The notes: generated from the letters alone by a model not told the origin. Positions 53,614-63,062 are shown, counted from the stretch's first letter. The stretch: DNA of 64,000 nt from CAYJDR01 sp964368965 (GCA_964368965.1 CAYJDR010000004.1:1-64000); one strand, 5' to 3'. Numbers and translations: made by a program.

Positions 53614-54228
53614 CTAATACACTAGGTAAGTGTAGCTGTATATTTCCTCTGCTTCTGCGCAGTTGTCAAAGTTGTAGTCTGGGTCAGGTGTGCCTATGCC
53701 TGCACCTGTGCTTAAGTTTTTATCATCAAGCATAGTTTCAACATAACACGCAAACTCTGCAACATCTGGCAAGCCTACACCACTAGTGCCATCGTTTGCC
53801 CTTGGGTCATCAAGCGACACAACTAAACAAACGTGTGGATATTGTGTAAAGTCCATCGATGCTGGCCTTATGCCTGTTACTCCACCAGCTAATGTCATTG
53901 GAGCTTTATCACATGCTAAAAATTGAAGATACTGCGTGTAGCCTTCAACAGAGATAGTGAAATCACTTTCATTAATAATGCCATTAGATAAAAGCTCGTC
54001 AAAAGCCTCTGCCATTGTAAACTCGCCGTTGCCGTCTTCGTCACCAGGCAACCTGTTATACTTTGAAATGAATGTAACTATTGCTGCAGTCATTTTGTTA
54101 ACATTGTTGATATCTGACTTGATTTCAGCCGTTTCAACAAGTGTCCTACCTTTCATCGCCATTGCAAGAATTAAACCGATAACCATTAAAGCTATCGCTA
54201 ACTCGATCAATGTGAAACCTTTTCTCAT
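53614..54228 (-). CDS. Type IV pilin/pseudopilin-like protein
   Basis: 204 residues with a class III leader: MRKGFTLIELAIALMVIGLILAMA, i.e. a short basic leader, G then F at the cleavage site, and glutamate at +5, followed by the hydrophobic stalk helix (quoted in words: residues 4-24). The globular part has four cysteines (LACDK, HVCLV, FACYV, DNCAE) and is rich in acidic residues. No assembly ATPase, secretin, platform protein or prepilin peptidase gene is nearby, so it depends on machinery encoded elsewhere. Single-gene unit. Confidence 0.85.
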   Translation of the reverse strand: MRKGFTLIELAIALMVIGLILAMAMKGRTLVETAEIKSDINNVNKMTAAIVTFISKYNRLPGDEDGNGEFTMAEAFDELLSNGIINESDFTISVEGYTQYLQFLACDKAPMTLAGGVTGIRPASMDFTQYPHVCLVVSLDDPRANDGTSGVGLPDVAEFACYVETMLDDKNLSTGAGIGTPDPDYNFDNCAEAEEIYSYTYLVY

Positions 54229-54423
54229 ACTCTATACACCTCTTTTTGCTCCATCTTTCCAATGGAGTCAATTAATTAACATTGTTAATGATTTGTTTAT
54301 ATTGCACTAACACACAATAATACAAATAAGACCTTTTTACACTTTGTAATATGGATATCAATCAATCCATAGTTAAGGATTACCAACCTTGCAACTAGTT
54401 CAAAAGATTGATATCTTTTATTG
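54229..54423. other. Intergenic region
   Basis: No gene or clear terminator seen; A/T rich with short repeated ATTGATATC-like words (GATATCAATC at 54354-54363 and GATTGATATC at 54406-54415, which are reverse complements of each other). Confidence 0.4.
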
Positions 54424-55482
54424 CTACTCAAAAATTAGGGCTAAGCCTAACTGTTGAAAATATGGAATTGAACGAAACTGCCCATGTGGGTTAATACCAG
54501 TATATACATGTAACCCTAAACCAACTTTAGTGTAATATAACGCACTATTATTTTCTGGCAAGCTATATCTTAAACCTGCAAAATAGTTAAAATTGTAGCT
54601 TAGGTACTCTTCTACATATACTTCATACCAATTTCCACTCAAATCTTTTTCATAATATGGATAGCCATATTTTGGACGTACTCTCATCTCAGCTGAAAGC
54701 ATTAACTGTAAACCGCCCCAAAATTCATCTGATTGGTATTGGTACTGAAAATATGCTTCATAAGGATAATCAGACGGCTTCAATACATTATTATTTGCAT
54801 CGCCTTTAGCGTAAGAGTACCAACCAGAGCCTTTATCAAGCGTAGCAAGCATGCCCACCCTAAAAGCGTGGTTTGCCCCTCTTCTGCCGTCTGGGTCGTT
54901 TATTGTAATTTGTAACTCATTATAATTGTATGACACATTCACACGCTTTATCGCAAGTTCTGCATCTGCATTCCTAAGTGCTATTTCATCGCCAATGTGT
55001 GTACACTCGTGTTTAAATGGCACAAGCCTTACAGTAAAGTTTTTGAAAAAGCCAGCGTTATCAAACCTGTAGATAAAGTTAAACTCTGGTGCACCAAAAC
55101 GATATGACGTGTTGATAACGGGTGCTGTTTCTCGCTCGAACATATCAAGCCACACTTCAATAAAAAATGGCATAGTAACACTTAAACCATACTTACCGTT
55201 AGAGAAATTACCACTCCATACTGGAAAATCTGTGCCTAAGTTAGCAAAAATATATGGGCGATAAACTTCGCCAGTTTCGCCCCAATCATAAGTTGGAACG
55301 TTAGTTGCGACGGCTAGTTCGGCTTTAGATATCGTAGAGTGAGTATCTGCCCAAAAAGGTTTACCCCATGTGCCTGTTTGGATAAGGCCGTCTAAAAATG
55401 ATGTGTTTTCGCTATCGGTTGTGCTAGCAAATGAGTGTGTCGATGTGCATAATAATGCAATAAATAACAATATATACTTCAT
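54424..55482 (-). CDS. Secreted outer-membrane-like protein A (DUF1207-like)
   Basis: Signal peptide MKYILLFIALLCTSTHSFA. The mature chain is beta-strand rich with many aromatic residues, carries the motif HECTHIGDEI near residue 168 and ends in LALIFE. The H-x3-H-(L/I)-GDE pattern and overall look recall DUF1207 proteins, which are predicted outer-membrane barrels; this is a tentative match. A GTG at 55500 adds six residues; I chose the ATG at 55482, which begins the signal peptide. Paralog of the adjacent gene at 55555-56601, same strand, 72 bp apart. A TTGACA box lies only about 40 bp upstream of the ATG. Confidence 0.65.
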   Translation of the reverse strand: MKYILLFIALLCTSTHSFASTTDSENTSFLDGLIQTGTWGKPFWADTHSTISKAELAVATNVPTYDWGETGEVYRPYIFANLGTDFPVWSGNFSNGKYGLSVTMPFFIEVWLDMFERETAPVINTSYRFGAPEFNFIYRFDNAGFFKNFTVRLVPFKHECTHIGDEIALRNADAELAIKRVNVSYNYNELQITINDPDGRRGANHAFRVGMLATLDKGSGWYSYAKGDANNNVLKPSDYPYEAYFQYQYQSDEFWGGLQLMLSAEMRVRPKYGYPYYEKDLSGNWYEVYVEEYLSYNFNYFAGLRYSLPENNSALYYTKVGLGLHVYTGINPHGQFRSIPYFQQLGLALIFE

Positions 55483-55554
55483 GCAGATAAATTTACTCAC
55501 AAATTTAATTTTGTCAATAGTTTTAGCTCTGCATGAAGCTATATTATATATTAA

Positions 55555-56601
55555 TTATTCAAAGATAACTGCAAAGCCGATTTGCTCATAGTTATCTATG
55601 TTCCTGAACTGTCCTTGTTGGTTCATACCATTATAATAGTGTAGTGCAAAACCGATTTTTGAGAAAAGCAAGTCGCTTTCCTCTGGTATGATATATCTGA
55701 TACCTGTATAAATATTTGTGTTGAAAGTCAACTTCTCTTCAACATTAACTGTTACAATGTTGCCACTTGCATCTTTATAGTAGTATGGGTAGCCATATAA
55801 CGGGCGCAAACGAAACTCTGTAGAGAAAATAAACTGCCATCTATCCCAAAATAAATCAGACTGATATTGATATTGAAAATATGCTTCAAAAAAGTATTTA
55901 GCATCTGGCAACAACTTAGCTGTCGCATCAATCGAACTATATCCATACCAGCTATCGACTGTGTCATCAGAGATTAAGCCACCTATTTTAAATGTGTGGT
56001 TCTCATCTACTCTGCCATCTGGGTCGTTTAGTGTTAATTCTAACTCGTGATAGTTGTATGAAATGTTTACACGCTTTATAGGGAAGCCAGCTTCAGCATT
56101 TTTAATAGAAATTTCATCGCCTAAGTGAGTGCTCTCGTGCATATGCACAACTAATCTGACAGTATAGTTCCTGAAAAATGTATCGCCGTCTAAACGGTGT
56201 ATAAATGTAACCTCTGGCACACCGAAACGGTATGATGCGTTTATGACAGGTGCTGTCGAATAGTCGAACAAGTCAAGCCATACTTCAGAGATTAATGGTA
56301 AATTAACACCTATTCCAAACTTACCATCTGAGAAGTTGTTGCTCCACAATGGTACATCAACACTAAGGCTAGGGAAAATAAACGGGCGATTATCTTTACC
56401 GCTGTCGCTAAAGTCATATGACGGATTATTTGTTGCATATGCAATTTCAGTTCGAATAATTGTTGAGTGGCTTTCTGCCCACAATGGTTTGCCCCAAGAG
56501 GCTGTCTGCATGAATCCATCGAAAAATAAGTTGCTAGACTCACTAGCGATTGCTTGTGTAGACGCACACAAGAGCGTTAAAACAATTAGTATCTTTTTCA
56601 T
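55555..56601 (-). CDS. Secreted outer-membrane-like protein B (DUF1207-like)
   Basis: 348 residues, clear full-length paralog of the gene at 54424-55482. Signal peptide MKKILIVLTLLCASTQAIA. Shared landmarks: QTASWGKPLWAESHSTI at the start, APVINASYRFGVPE, the motif HESTHLGDEI, RVNISYNYHELELTLNDPDGR, AYFQYQYQSD, YGYPYYYKD and the C-terminal GFAVIFE. Predicted outer-membrane beta barrel. The T tract of the preceding terminator runs into a TTGACA box about 25 bp upstream of the ATG. Confidence 0.65.
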   Translation of the reverse strand: MKKILIVLTLLCASTQAIASESSNLFFDGFMQTASWGKPLWAESHSTIIRTEIAYATNNPSYDFSDSGKDNRPFIFPSLSVDVPLWSNNFSDGKFGIGVNLPLISEVWLDLFDYSTAPVINASYRFGVPEVTFIHRLDGDTFFRNYTVRLVVHMHESTHLGDEISIKNAEAGFPIKRVNISYNYHELELTLNDPDGRVDENHTFKIGGLISDDTVDSWYGYSSIDATAKLLPDAKYFFEAYFQYQYQSDLFWDRWQFIFSTEFRLRPLYGYPYYYKDASGNIVTVNVEEKLTFNTNIYTGIRYIIPEESDLLFSKIGFALHYYNGMNQQGQFRNIDNYEQIGFAVIFE

Positions 56602-56630
56602 GGTGGCTAGTCTATTATTTTTTACGATTT

Positions 56631-56667
56631 TGTCAACAAAAAAAATCCTCTATAGTTTTCTATAGAG
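56631..56667 (-). terminator. Terminator of the flavocytochrome operon
   Basis: Minus-strand 12-bp stem (AATCCTCTATAG with CTATAGAGGATT), 4-nt loop, then T residues leading straight into a TTGACA. 12 bp after the cytochrome stop. Confidence 0.88.
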
Positions 56668-56678
56668 GATTGATCACC

Positions 56679-57074
56679 TTACGGCGTTGGTTTCATCCAA
56701 GTGCTAACATCATGACAAATTGAACAATAATTTATCGATGTTTCATGCTCTTTATGGCAGCTGTAGCACTCTAAGTTTAGATCTGTGTGAAATCCGTTAT
56801 GTGGGTTCTCACGTTTTGCATCTAGGTGCTTAGTTAGCTCAGCAACTTCTGCTTTAGTGCCATGACAGTTCATGCAAGATTCTGACTTCACTAAGTAATA
56901 TCTTTCTGCGCTTGTTTCATCATGACAATCAGCGCAATCTAAATCAACGTGCACTTCTTTTAGCGTGCGCCCTTTTGATAGCTCTGCTAGTTCTTTTTCA
57001 CTCATTGGAGTATTTGCAAATGTTACCACCGCAGTTAGCGTTAGTAAGCATATTAATATTATAGACTTTTTCAT
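56679..57074 (-). CDS. Periplasmic small tetraheme cytochrome c
   Basis: 131 residues with a Sec signal peptide (MKKSIILICLLTLTAVVTFA). Four heme-binding motifs CADCH, CMNCH, CYSCH and CSICH, with further histidines as distal ligands. This matches the heme domain of flavocytochrome c3 fumarate reductases and the separate cytochrome subunits of two-subunit reductases. Starts 3 bp after the Tat flavoprotein gene ends, so it should be its electron donor in the periplasm. Closed by a strong terminator. Confidence 0.92.
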   Translation of the reverse strand: MKKSIILICLLTLTAVVTFANTPMSEKELAELSKGRTLKEVHVDLDCADCHDETSAERYYLVKSESCMNCHGTKAEVAELTKHLDAKRENPHNGFHTDLNLECYSCHKEHETSINYCSICHDVSTWMKPTP

Positions 57075-57077
57075 ATT

Positions 57078-58586
57078 TTACACCTTTGACATTTTATCAG
57101 CATTTTCTGCAGCGATTAGACCGAATGAGCCACACTCAGGCGAAGAGCCCGCAGTAAGCCTAGCTTTACCGTGTATGCCACCCGTCACTTCACCACAAGC
57201 GAATAAACCTTTAATTGGCTCAGCATCAATAATTGACAACACTTCACCTTTAAGAGATATCCTTATGCCACCAGGAGTATATGTCAAGTTAGGGCTTAAG
57301 AATGTTGCATAGAAAGGCGCTTTTTTCATAGCAGAACCTTTTAATCCAGCGATATCTTTACCGAACTCTTTATCTACACCAGAGTCAATCATTTTGTTGT
57401 AATCAGCAGCTGCTTTCTTCAACAACTTAACGTCCATATTTGCGTACGCCGCAACTTCTTCAAGTGTATCAAACTTAGGTATTCTTTTTGTAGCGTTTCT
57501 ATTCTTATCAAAGAAGTTGTTAGCGCCTTCAGCGTCCCATACTATTAATGGTGTAACGCTACCGTTAGTAACTTTCTTATTTAAAACGCCAAGCCCTAGC
57601 TCGTTTCTGCCATCCCATTCGTTCATGAAGCGCTTGCCAGAAGGTATATCAACTAACATACCCCATCTAACATCTTCAGTTGGGAAGCTAAACGAAAACC
57701 TAAATAGCGATAAATGAACAGGGTGAGCGCTATTTTTAGCCAACATTTTTAACGTGCCACCAAGTGCGCCAGGGTTAGCTACAGAGCCAGTTTCCCCAAG
57801 CATTTTAATTTCAGCACCTTGTAACAGTTTATCACGGCAATATCCGCCAGATGCGAATATAACACCTTTACGAGCTTTATAATAAGCAGTAATGCCACTT
57901 TTATTTTGAGCGTCATCATCAGCTAATGCTTGGTCAAATCTATAGCCTTCACGAACTTGAACACCGATAACTCTGCCTTCGTCGTTATAAACAAGGTCAT
58001 CAACTTTAACTTCTTTACGCATTGTGCAGTTAGGTAAATTATCGCTTATGTGCTTACGCAATGCTGTTAAAATGCCTATGCCACCACGTTCAGTTGTCAA
58101 TACACGCGGAACAGAGTGCCCACCAAGCCTAATAAGGCTGATAAACTCAACACCACGCTCAGACCAGAAATCATGAACCCTACGAGTAGTTTGACCAACT
58201 AATAACGCATGCTCAGGGCTAGCATACATGCCACCAACTTTCACAACGTCTTTAACGTATAATTCAGGTGAATCTTTAACGCCTGCTTTCTCTTGAAATG
58301 GCGAGTTGATGCATGAAAATGCTAACTCACTAACAGATGATGAACCACCTAACATAGACATCTTCTCAACAACTAACACATTGTTGCCTAGTTCTGCTGC
58401 TCTGATTGCTGCAGTTGTACCAGAGATACCACTACCTACTACGATGATATCGTAAGTTTCGCTAAATTTAACGCTGTTTTCATCTTTTGCATAAGCGATA
58501 TTGTTGCCCATAGCAAAAGCAGATAGCGTTGCAGCACCAATACCTGCGTGCTTCATAAAGCTACGCCTAGTAAAATCCTTCTCCAT
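57078..58586 (-). CDS. Tat-exported FAD-dependent reductase, flavocytochrome c flavin subunit
   Basis: 502 residues. Twin-arginine signal FTRRSFMKHAG (R7-R8), then the FAD-binding Rossmann motif VVGSGISGTTAAI (about 50-62) of the fumarate reductase/succinate dehydrogenase flavoprotein family. Arginines matching the fumarate reductase active site are recognisable (DGR at 325-327, KAR at 474-476) and EVTGGIHG is conserved, but the histidine of the HTMGG motif is replaced by tyrosine (TYTPGG, Y436), so the substrate may not be fumarate. Family members reduce fumarate, urocanate, methacrylate and others. Cotranscribed with the tetraheme cytochrome; divergent from a MocR-type regulator. Confidence 0.88.
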   Translation of the reverse strand: MEKDFTRRSFMKHAGIGAATLSAFAMGNNIAYAKDENSVKFSETYDIIVVGSGISGTTAAIRAAELGNNVLVVEKMSMLGGSSSVSELAFSCINSPFQEKAGVKDSPELYVKDVVKVGGMYASPEHALLVGQTTRRVHDFWSERGVEFISLIRLGGHSVPRVLTTERGGIGILTALRKHISDNLPNCTMRKEVKVDDLVYNDEGRVIGVQVREGYRFDQALADDDAQNKSGITAYYKARKGVIFASGGYCRDKLLQGAEIKMLGETGSVANPGALGGTLKMLAKNSAHPVHLSLFRFSFSFPTEDVRWGMLVDIPSGKRFMNEWDGRNELGLGVLNKKVTNGSVTPLIVWDAEGANNFFDKNRNATKRIPKFDTLEEVAAYANMDVKLLKKAAADYNKMIDSGVDKEFGKDIAGLKGSAMKKAPFYATFLSPNLTYTPGGIRISLKGEVLSIIDAEPIKGLFACGEVTGGIHGKARLTAGSSPECGSFGLIAAENADKMSKV

Positions 58587-58665
58587 AATCCCCCTCCATT
58601 GTTTTTTGGAAATCTATCTATGTTTGATATAGTAAACAAATAAACCAATAAGGCAATGACAAACA

Positions 58666-58694
58666 TTGACAATTTGAACGGACACTTTTATAAT
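58666..58694 (+). promoter_or_regulatory. Consensus sigma-70 promoter of the MocR-type gene
   Basis: Perfect TTGACA (58666-58671), 17-bp spacer and perfect TATAAT (58689-58694). The predicted start near 58701 gives a 60-base leader before the ATG at 58761. A TGTTT-N8-AAACA dyad (58621-58638) lies 27 bp upstream, and an ATATG-N9-CATAT dyad (58729-58747) just before the ribosome-binding site. Confidence 0.88.
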
Positions 58695-58760
58695 ACTTGC
58701 AAAACAATGTTATTTTTATTATTTTATGATATGTATATATTTCATATATTATGGAGAAAT

Positions 58761-60200
58761 ATGGATACTAAACACTTACAATTGTTTTCAACACTAGTTG
58801 TCAACAAGCAATCTGAGCAACCTTTATATATGCAACTTGTAGCTTTCATTAAAGATAATATTGAAAATGGCACCATTATTGAGGGGTACTTATTCCCATC
58901 ATTCAGGTCACTTGCAGAATATTTTAATGTGTCGCGCATGAGTGTCGCAGAATGTTTCGATACGTTGCTTGCAGAAGGATATGTTGCACAAAATAAATCA
59001 AAGCGCTATGTAGCCTCCAGAGAGTTTTCGAAAAATAGAAATATAAACTGGAAGCACTTTATATCAAGAGCAAACCACGCCAATAGTGACCGCAACAGCG
59101 TGTTAAGTTCTGGCGACTTCTACATTATCAATAGTGATGAGTTTGGGTTTAGAAACATGTACGCTGATGCTATCAAAAAAGTTGCCGATAGCACATCTTT
59201 TATATACGCAGGGCATGAAAGCGGATTTTATGAACTACGTGAACAAATAGCACTATTCCTTAAACAACGTGATATTCATGTAAAACCATCGCAAATACTT
59301 GTCACACAAAACGAGCATGTTGGGCTATATGTGATATGCGTTGGGTTATTAAACTCAAACTCTACCATCGTGACAACTCGCCCTAGTAGGTTTTTGAGTT
59401 TTTCAGCGTTGCAAGTTATTGGGACACCTACTATTTATTTAAAAACTGATGATGAAGGCCCTATTATAAGCGACCTCTATTCAAAATTAAAACATGCTAT
59501 CAACCCTACTGTATGTTTAGAGCCAAACTACGCATATGCTACAAACAACCACATGAGCAATGCAAGAAAAAAGGAAATCTATGAGCTGTGCTCTCATCTA
59601 TCTGTGCCACTAATAGAGATAGACAACTTGCGTGACTATATACACAACTACAATTCAGCACCGATAAAATCACTTGATACTTCAAACAGCTCAATATATC
59701 TATCAAACCTTGGGCAAGCACTCAACTACCACAATAGCATAGGCTTTATTGTCGGTGATGAAGCTATCATCAATCATTTTACAAATATTTACCGAGAAGT
59801 TGGGCACCAATGCTCCAACTTGACACAAGCAATATATCTGGAACTGCTAAAAAGTGGCGCATATGAACAATGCATAAATGAGCTAAAACCGAAAATACAT
59901 CAGCGATGTATTCAGGCATCAAACATGTTTGAGCGTTACTTATCAAAATATGCATCGTTTGATAGCTCAATGGTTAACACATCTGTGCCAATCACATTTA
60001 ACCATCCAATTAGCGTAGTTAGGATGAATATAAAGCCTGGCAAATGCAGTTGGATTTACAATGCTAAAATAAAAAACTCTATACGCATAATGATTGCTTC
60101 ATGCTCCATCCAAGAGCTTGAACAATTCATAGCAATTTTAGCAAAAGAATGTGAAAAGCAACTCGAGAACAAAACGAATTCACTAAAAGAAACAGATTGA
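58761..60200 (+). CDS. MocR-type regulator (GntR HTH plus degenerate aminotransferase domain)
   Basis: 479 residues. N-terminal winged helix of the GntR family (QPLYMQLVAFIKDNIENGTI; PSFRSLAEYFNVSRMSVAE, about residues 17-75), then an aminotransferase-like domain (about 120-470). Where MocR proteins have a GTFSKTL-type motif with the PLP lysine, this one reads SNLGQAL, so lysine is replaced by glutamine; the PLP-binding DDYD also reads IDNLRD. It probably does not bind PLP covalently. The start was placed at 58761 (GGAGAAAT upstream); an earlier frame start lies before the promoter. Divergent from the flavoprotein gene; MATE gene follows. Confidence 0.82.
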   Translation: MDTKHLQLFSTLVVNKQSEQPLYMQLVAFIKDNIENGTIIEGYLFPSFRSLAEYFNVSRMSVAECFDTLLAEGYVAQNKSKRYVASREFSKNRNINWKHFISRANHANSDRNSVLSSGDFYIINSDEFGFRNMYADAIKKVADSTSFIYAGHESGFYELREQIALFLKQRDIHVKPSQILVTQNEHVGLYVICVGLLNSNSTIVTTRPSRFLSFSALQVIGTPTIYLKTDDEGPIISDLYSKLKHAINPTVCLEPNYAYATNNHMSNARKKEIYELCSHLSVPLIEIDNLRDYIHNYNSAPIKSLDTSNSSIYLSNLGQALNYHNSIGFIVGDEAIINHFTNIYREVGHQCSNLTQAIYLELLKSGAYEQCINELKPKIHQRCIQASNMFERYLSKYASFDSSMVNTSVPITFNHPISVVRMNIKPGKCSWIYNAKIKNSIRIMIASCSIQELEQFIAILAKECEKQLENKTNSLKETD

Positions 60201-60243
60201 CATTAAAATTTTCTTGTGCAATATTTCGCTTGAAGGTGAAAAC

Positions 60244-61590
60244 ATGGCAAGCGTCAACAGCTCAAACGATATTGTTCACGGCAATATTCTAAAAACATTC
60301 TTAAAGTACTCAATACCAAATATACTTAGCTTCACGGTGATGATGTCATCTGGCTTGATAGACTCCATATTTGTTGGCAACTATGTTAACCAAAACAGCC
60401 TCGGCGCTATCAATATCGTTTCGCCGTTTTTCAGCTATCTATTTGGTGCAGCGCTTATGTTCTCTACCGGTGGCGCTGTTAGAACTGGAAAATATATCGG
60501 CGAAGATAAACTAGATGATGCACGAAAAATGTTTACAAAAACTTTTATCGCACTCACAATTATATCTGTATTGCTATCTGCTGTTGCGTTCCTCTTCACA
60601 GAAGACGTTGCTAGGCTCATGGGCGCAAACGACGAGCTTGTGCCGATATCTGTGGAATATTTAAGCATAGTTTCATTATTTGGCCCTATCATGACGGCTG
60701 CATATGCATTCACCGTGTTTATTAGGATAGACGGCAACCCACTCTTCGCCTCATCGTCTATCATCATATTTGCTATACTTAAAGTGTTATTCAGCGCTTT
60801 GTTTGTGATTGCTTTAGACTACGGCGTAGCTGGTGCGGCTTATAGCAATGCGGTTGCAAATATTATATTTTTCATGATTGTCATATACCACTTTTTAGCA
60901 AAAAAAGGTAAGCTTTGGTTCGTAAAGCCAGGTGGAAACTATAAGGAAATATTCTTATCAGCATACAATGGTATCTCTGAGTTCATATCAGAGATATCAG
61001 CAGGCATTATCATGATGACTTTTAACATCATCATGGTGAAAAACTTTGATACAGACGGCGTAACAGCGTTCACTGCTACAAACTATATGTTATTCCTCGT
61101 TGCTATGATAGGCTATGCTGGTGCAGATGCAGCCTCATCGCTGATATCTGTAAACTATGGCGCAAAACGATTTGACAGGATAAATAAATTCCTGCGCTTA
61201 ACAAACGGCTTCTTGCTTTGCACAGGCGTTATTGCGTTCGTTATATTAACGCTTATTCCGTTCTATTTAATACGATTATTTCTACCTGACACATCGTCAG
61301 ATGCGTTTGCAATCGCACTAGAGTTCACTAGCTATATTCGTTGGGCGTTCCTATTTATCGGCATAAACATGGTTTTCTCAGCGTTCTTCACGGCGCTTCA
61401 TCGCCCGTTAGAGTCAGGCATTATATCAATATTACGTGGCTTAGTATTGCCAATATCATTATTGTTTTTACTGCCAAAACTTATTGGCGATATTGGGATT
61501 TTTCTTGCGATACCTATTGCAGAAGTTATAACTCTTACAGTTGCACTATATTTATATAATTTAAATAAAAAGCATTTCAAAATTGATTAA
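60244..61590 (+). CDS. MATE-family multidrug/metabolite efflux transporter
   Basis: 448 residues with 12 predicted membrane helices. The two MatE halves begin near LKYSIPNILSFTVMMSSGLIDSIFVGNYV (in part) and GISEFISEISAGIIMMTFNIIMV (in part); an N-terminal segment GALMFSTGGAVRTGKYIG fits the family. Sodium- or proton-driven export of cationic compounds or metabolites. The start at 60244 is preceded by AAGGTG; a longer frame from 60214 was rejected. It follows the MocR-type gene by 43 bp and may be its target. Confidence 0.85.
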   Translation: MASVNSSNDIVHGNILKTFLKYSIPNILSFTVMMSSGLIDSIFVGNYVNQNSLGAINIVSPFFSYLFGAALMFSTGGAVRTGKYIGEDKLDDARKMFTKTFIALTIISVLLSAVAFLFTEDVARLMGANDELVPISVEYLSIVSLFGPIMTAAYAFTVFIRIDGNPLFASSSIIIFAILKVLFSALFVIALDYGVAGAAYSNAVANIIFFMIVIYHFLAKKGKLWFVKPGGNYKEIFLSAYNGISEFISEISAGIIMMTFNIIMVKNFDTDGVTAFTATNYMLFLVAMIGYAGADAASSLISVNYGAKRFDRINKFLRLTNGFLLCTGVIAFVILTLIPFYLIRLFLPDTSSDAFAIALEFTSYIRWAFLFIGINMVFSAFFTALHRPLESGIISILRGLVLPISLLFLLPKLIGDIGIFLAIPIAEVITLTVALYLYNLNKKHFKID

Positions 61591-61642
61591 TATATGATAC
61601 CATAGATATGTAGTTTATCAATATAAAGGTAGGTACTTATTT

Positions 61643-63043
61643 ATGGTTGAATTATTAATCAAAAACATTCATGTAGTAGACCCTATTAACAATATAGATA
61701 GCATCAACTCTATAGCGTGTGAAAATGGGCAAATTTCTGAAATCACAAGCAATCAAACAAACATCCAAGCTAAACAAGTTATTGACTTAGACGATAGCGA
61801 CCTCGTTGCTATACCAGGCTTGATCGACTCACACGTACATTTAGGCAGCATATGGGGTGGCTACACAGGCTATAATATGCTTGCAAAAGCTGGCGTTACG
61901 ACTTGCTTAGATATGGCTGGCCCTATTGACAACATCATAGACGCTATACACACTCATGGCACAGGCATAAACATAGCTATGCTAGAATATGCGAGCCCTC
62001 CATACTCATTTAAAAATAGCACCCCTAGCGACAGCGAAATAGATGAGTTTTTAAACGATAGAATGTCAAAGGGCGCATTCGGCATAAAGCTACTCGGTGG
62101 TCATTATCCACTTACACCTGACGTATCTGCAAACCTAATAAACAAAGCACGCAACAATGATGCATACATCGCATGGCATGCTGGCACTACTGAAAACGGC
62201 TCTAACATACTAGGCATGAAAGAGGCTATCGAAATTGCGAAAGGTGGCTTCCTGCATTTAGCACACATCAACAGCTACTGCCGTGGCAACATCATGCCAG
62301 AAATAGAAGAAACACAGCTAGCTATCGAACTGCTTGAAGATAACCCTGAAATTTTTTCAGAATCATACCTATCTCCAATGAACGGAACAAGGCTAAACTG
62401 CATAGATGGCAGACCATCCAGCAACGTTACATGCACATGCATAGAGAAACAAGGCTTCCCAGCTACTGAAAAAGGCGTTGGAGATTGCATACTCGCTGGC
62501 AAAGCATCTGTAGTTCTTGAAAACGGCAATATTAGCGAACTTGTTACAGGTGCTGAGGGACATAAACTATGGCTTGAAGCAGGCACCGATATTGGTGGCT
62601 CTTTTGCTGCAAACCCTCCACTACCTCGCATAATGCTTGCTACATCAAAGCGTAAAAACGGTAAATTCACAGTGGACTGTATTTCAACTGACGGCGGCTG
62701 TATACCTAGGAATGTAATATTACCAATGGGGCTTTCGCTAGTTGAACTTGGCGCAATGTCGCTAACTGAGTTAATTATAAAAACAAGCTACAACCCTGCA
62801 AACCTATTAAGGCTTGATAAAAAAGGTAGCTTAGCTATTGGCAACGATGCTGACATCACTATTTTCAGCAAATCTAGGAAAGAAGCTGTTTGCACTATCG
62901 CTAACGGTAAAATCATTATGTATAAAGGTATTGTCATGGGTAGCGGCGGCAAGGTCATAACAACTGAGCGCGGCAAAAACTACCTAGAGCAACAAGGCAT
63001 AGAAACTATTGTTACAGACTCAACAAGAGCAATTACTAGATAA
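61643..63043 (+). CDS. Amidohydrolase-superfamily metal-dependent hydrolase
   Basis: 466 residues. Metal-ligand pattern of the cyclic-amidohydrolase branch: DSHVHLG (about residue 63), the lysine region GIKLLGGHYPL, WHAGTT, HLAHINSYCRG and STDGGCIP late in the chain, then a C-terminal beta region (LAIGNDADITIFSKSRK) that closes the small domain. It resembles D-aminoacylase/dihydroorotase-like enzymes, but I cannot assign a substrate. ATG at 61643 has a rather distant AAGGTAGG. Follows the MATE gene by 52 bp; glgA follows by 19 bp. Confidence 0.8.
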   Translation: MVELLIKNIHVVDPINNIDSINSIACENGQISEITSNQTNIQAKQVIDLDDSDLVAIPGLIDSHVHLGSIWGGYTGYNMLAKAGVTTCLDMAGPIDNIIDAIHTHGTGINIAMLEYASPPYSFKNSTPSDSEIDEFLNDRMSKGAFGIKLLGGHYPLTPDVSANLINKARNNDAYIAWHAGTTENGSNILGMKEAIEIAKGGFLHLAHINSYCRGNIMPEIEETQLAIELLEDNPEIFSESYLSPMNGTRLNCIDGRPSSNVTCTCIEKQGFPATEKGVGDCILAGKASVVLENGNISELVTGAEGHKLWLEAGTDIGGSFAANPPLPRIMLATSKRKNGKFTVDCISTDGGCIPRNVILPMGLSLVELGAMSLTELIIKTSYNPANLLRLDKKGSLAIGNDADITIFSKSRKEAVCTIANGKIIMYKGIVMGSGGKVITTERGKNYLEQQGIETIVTDSTRAITR

Positions 63044-63062
63044 ATATACATTTAGGTGGAAA

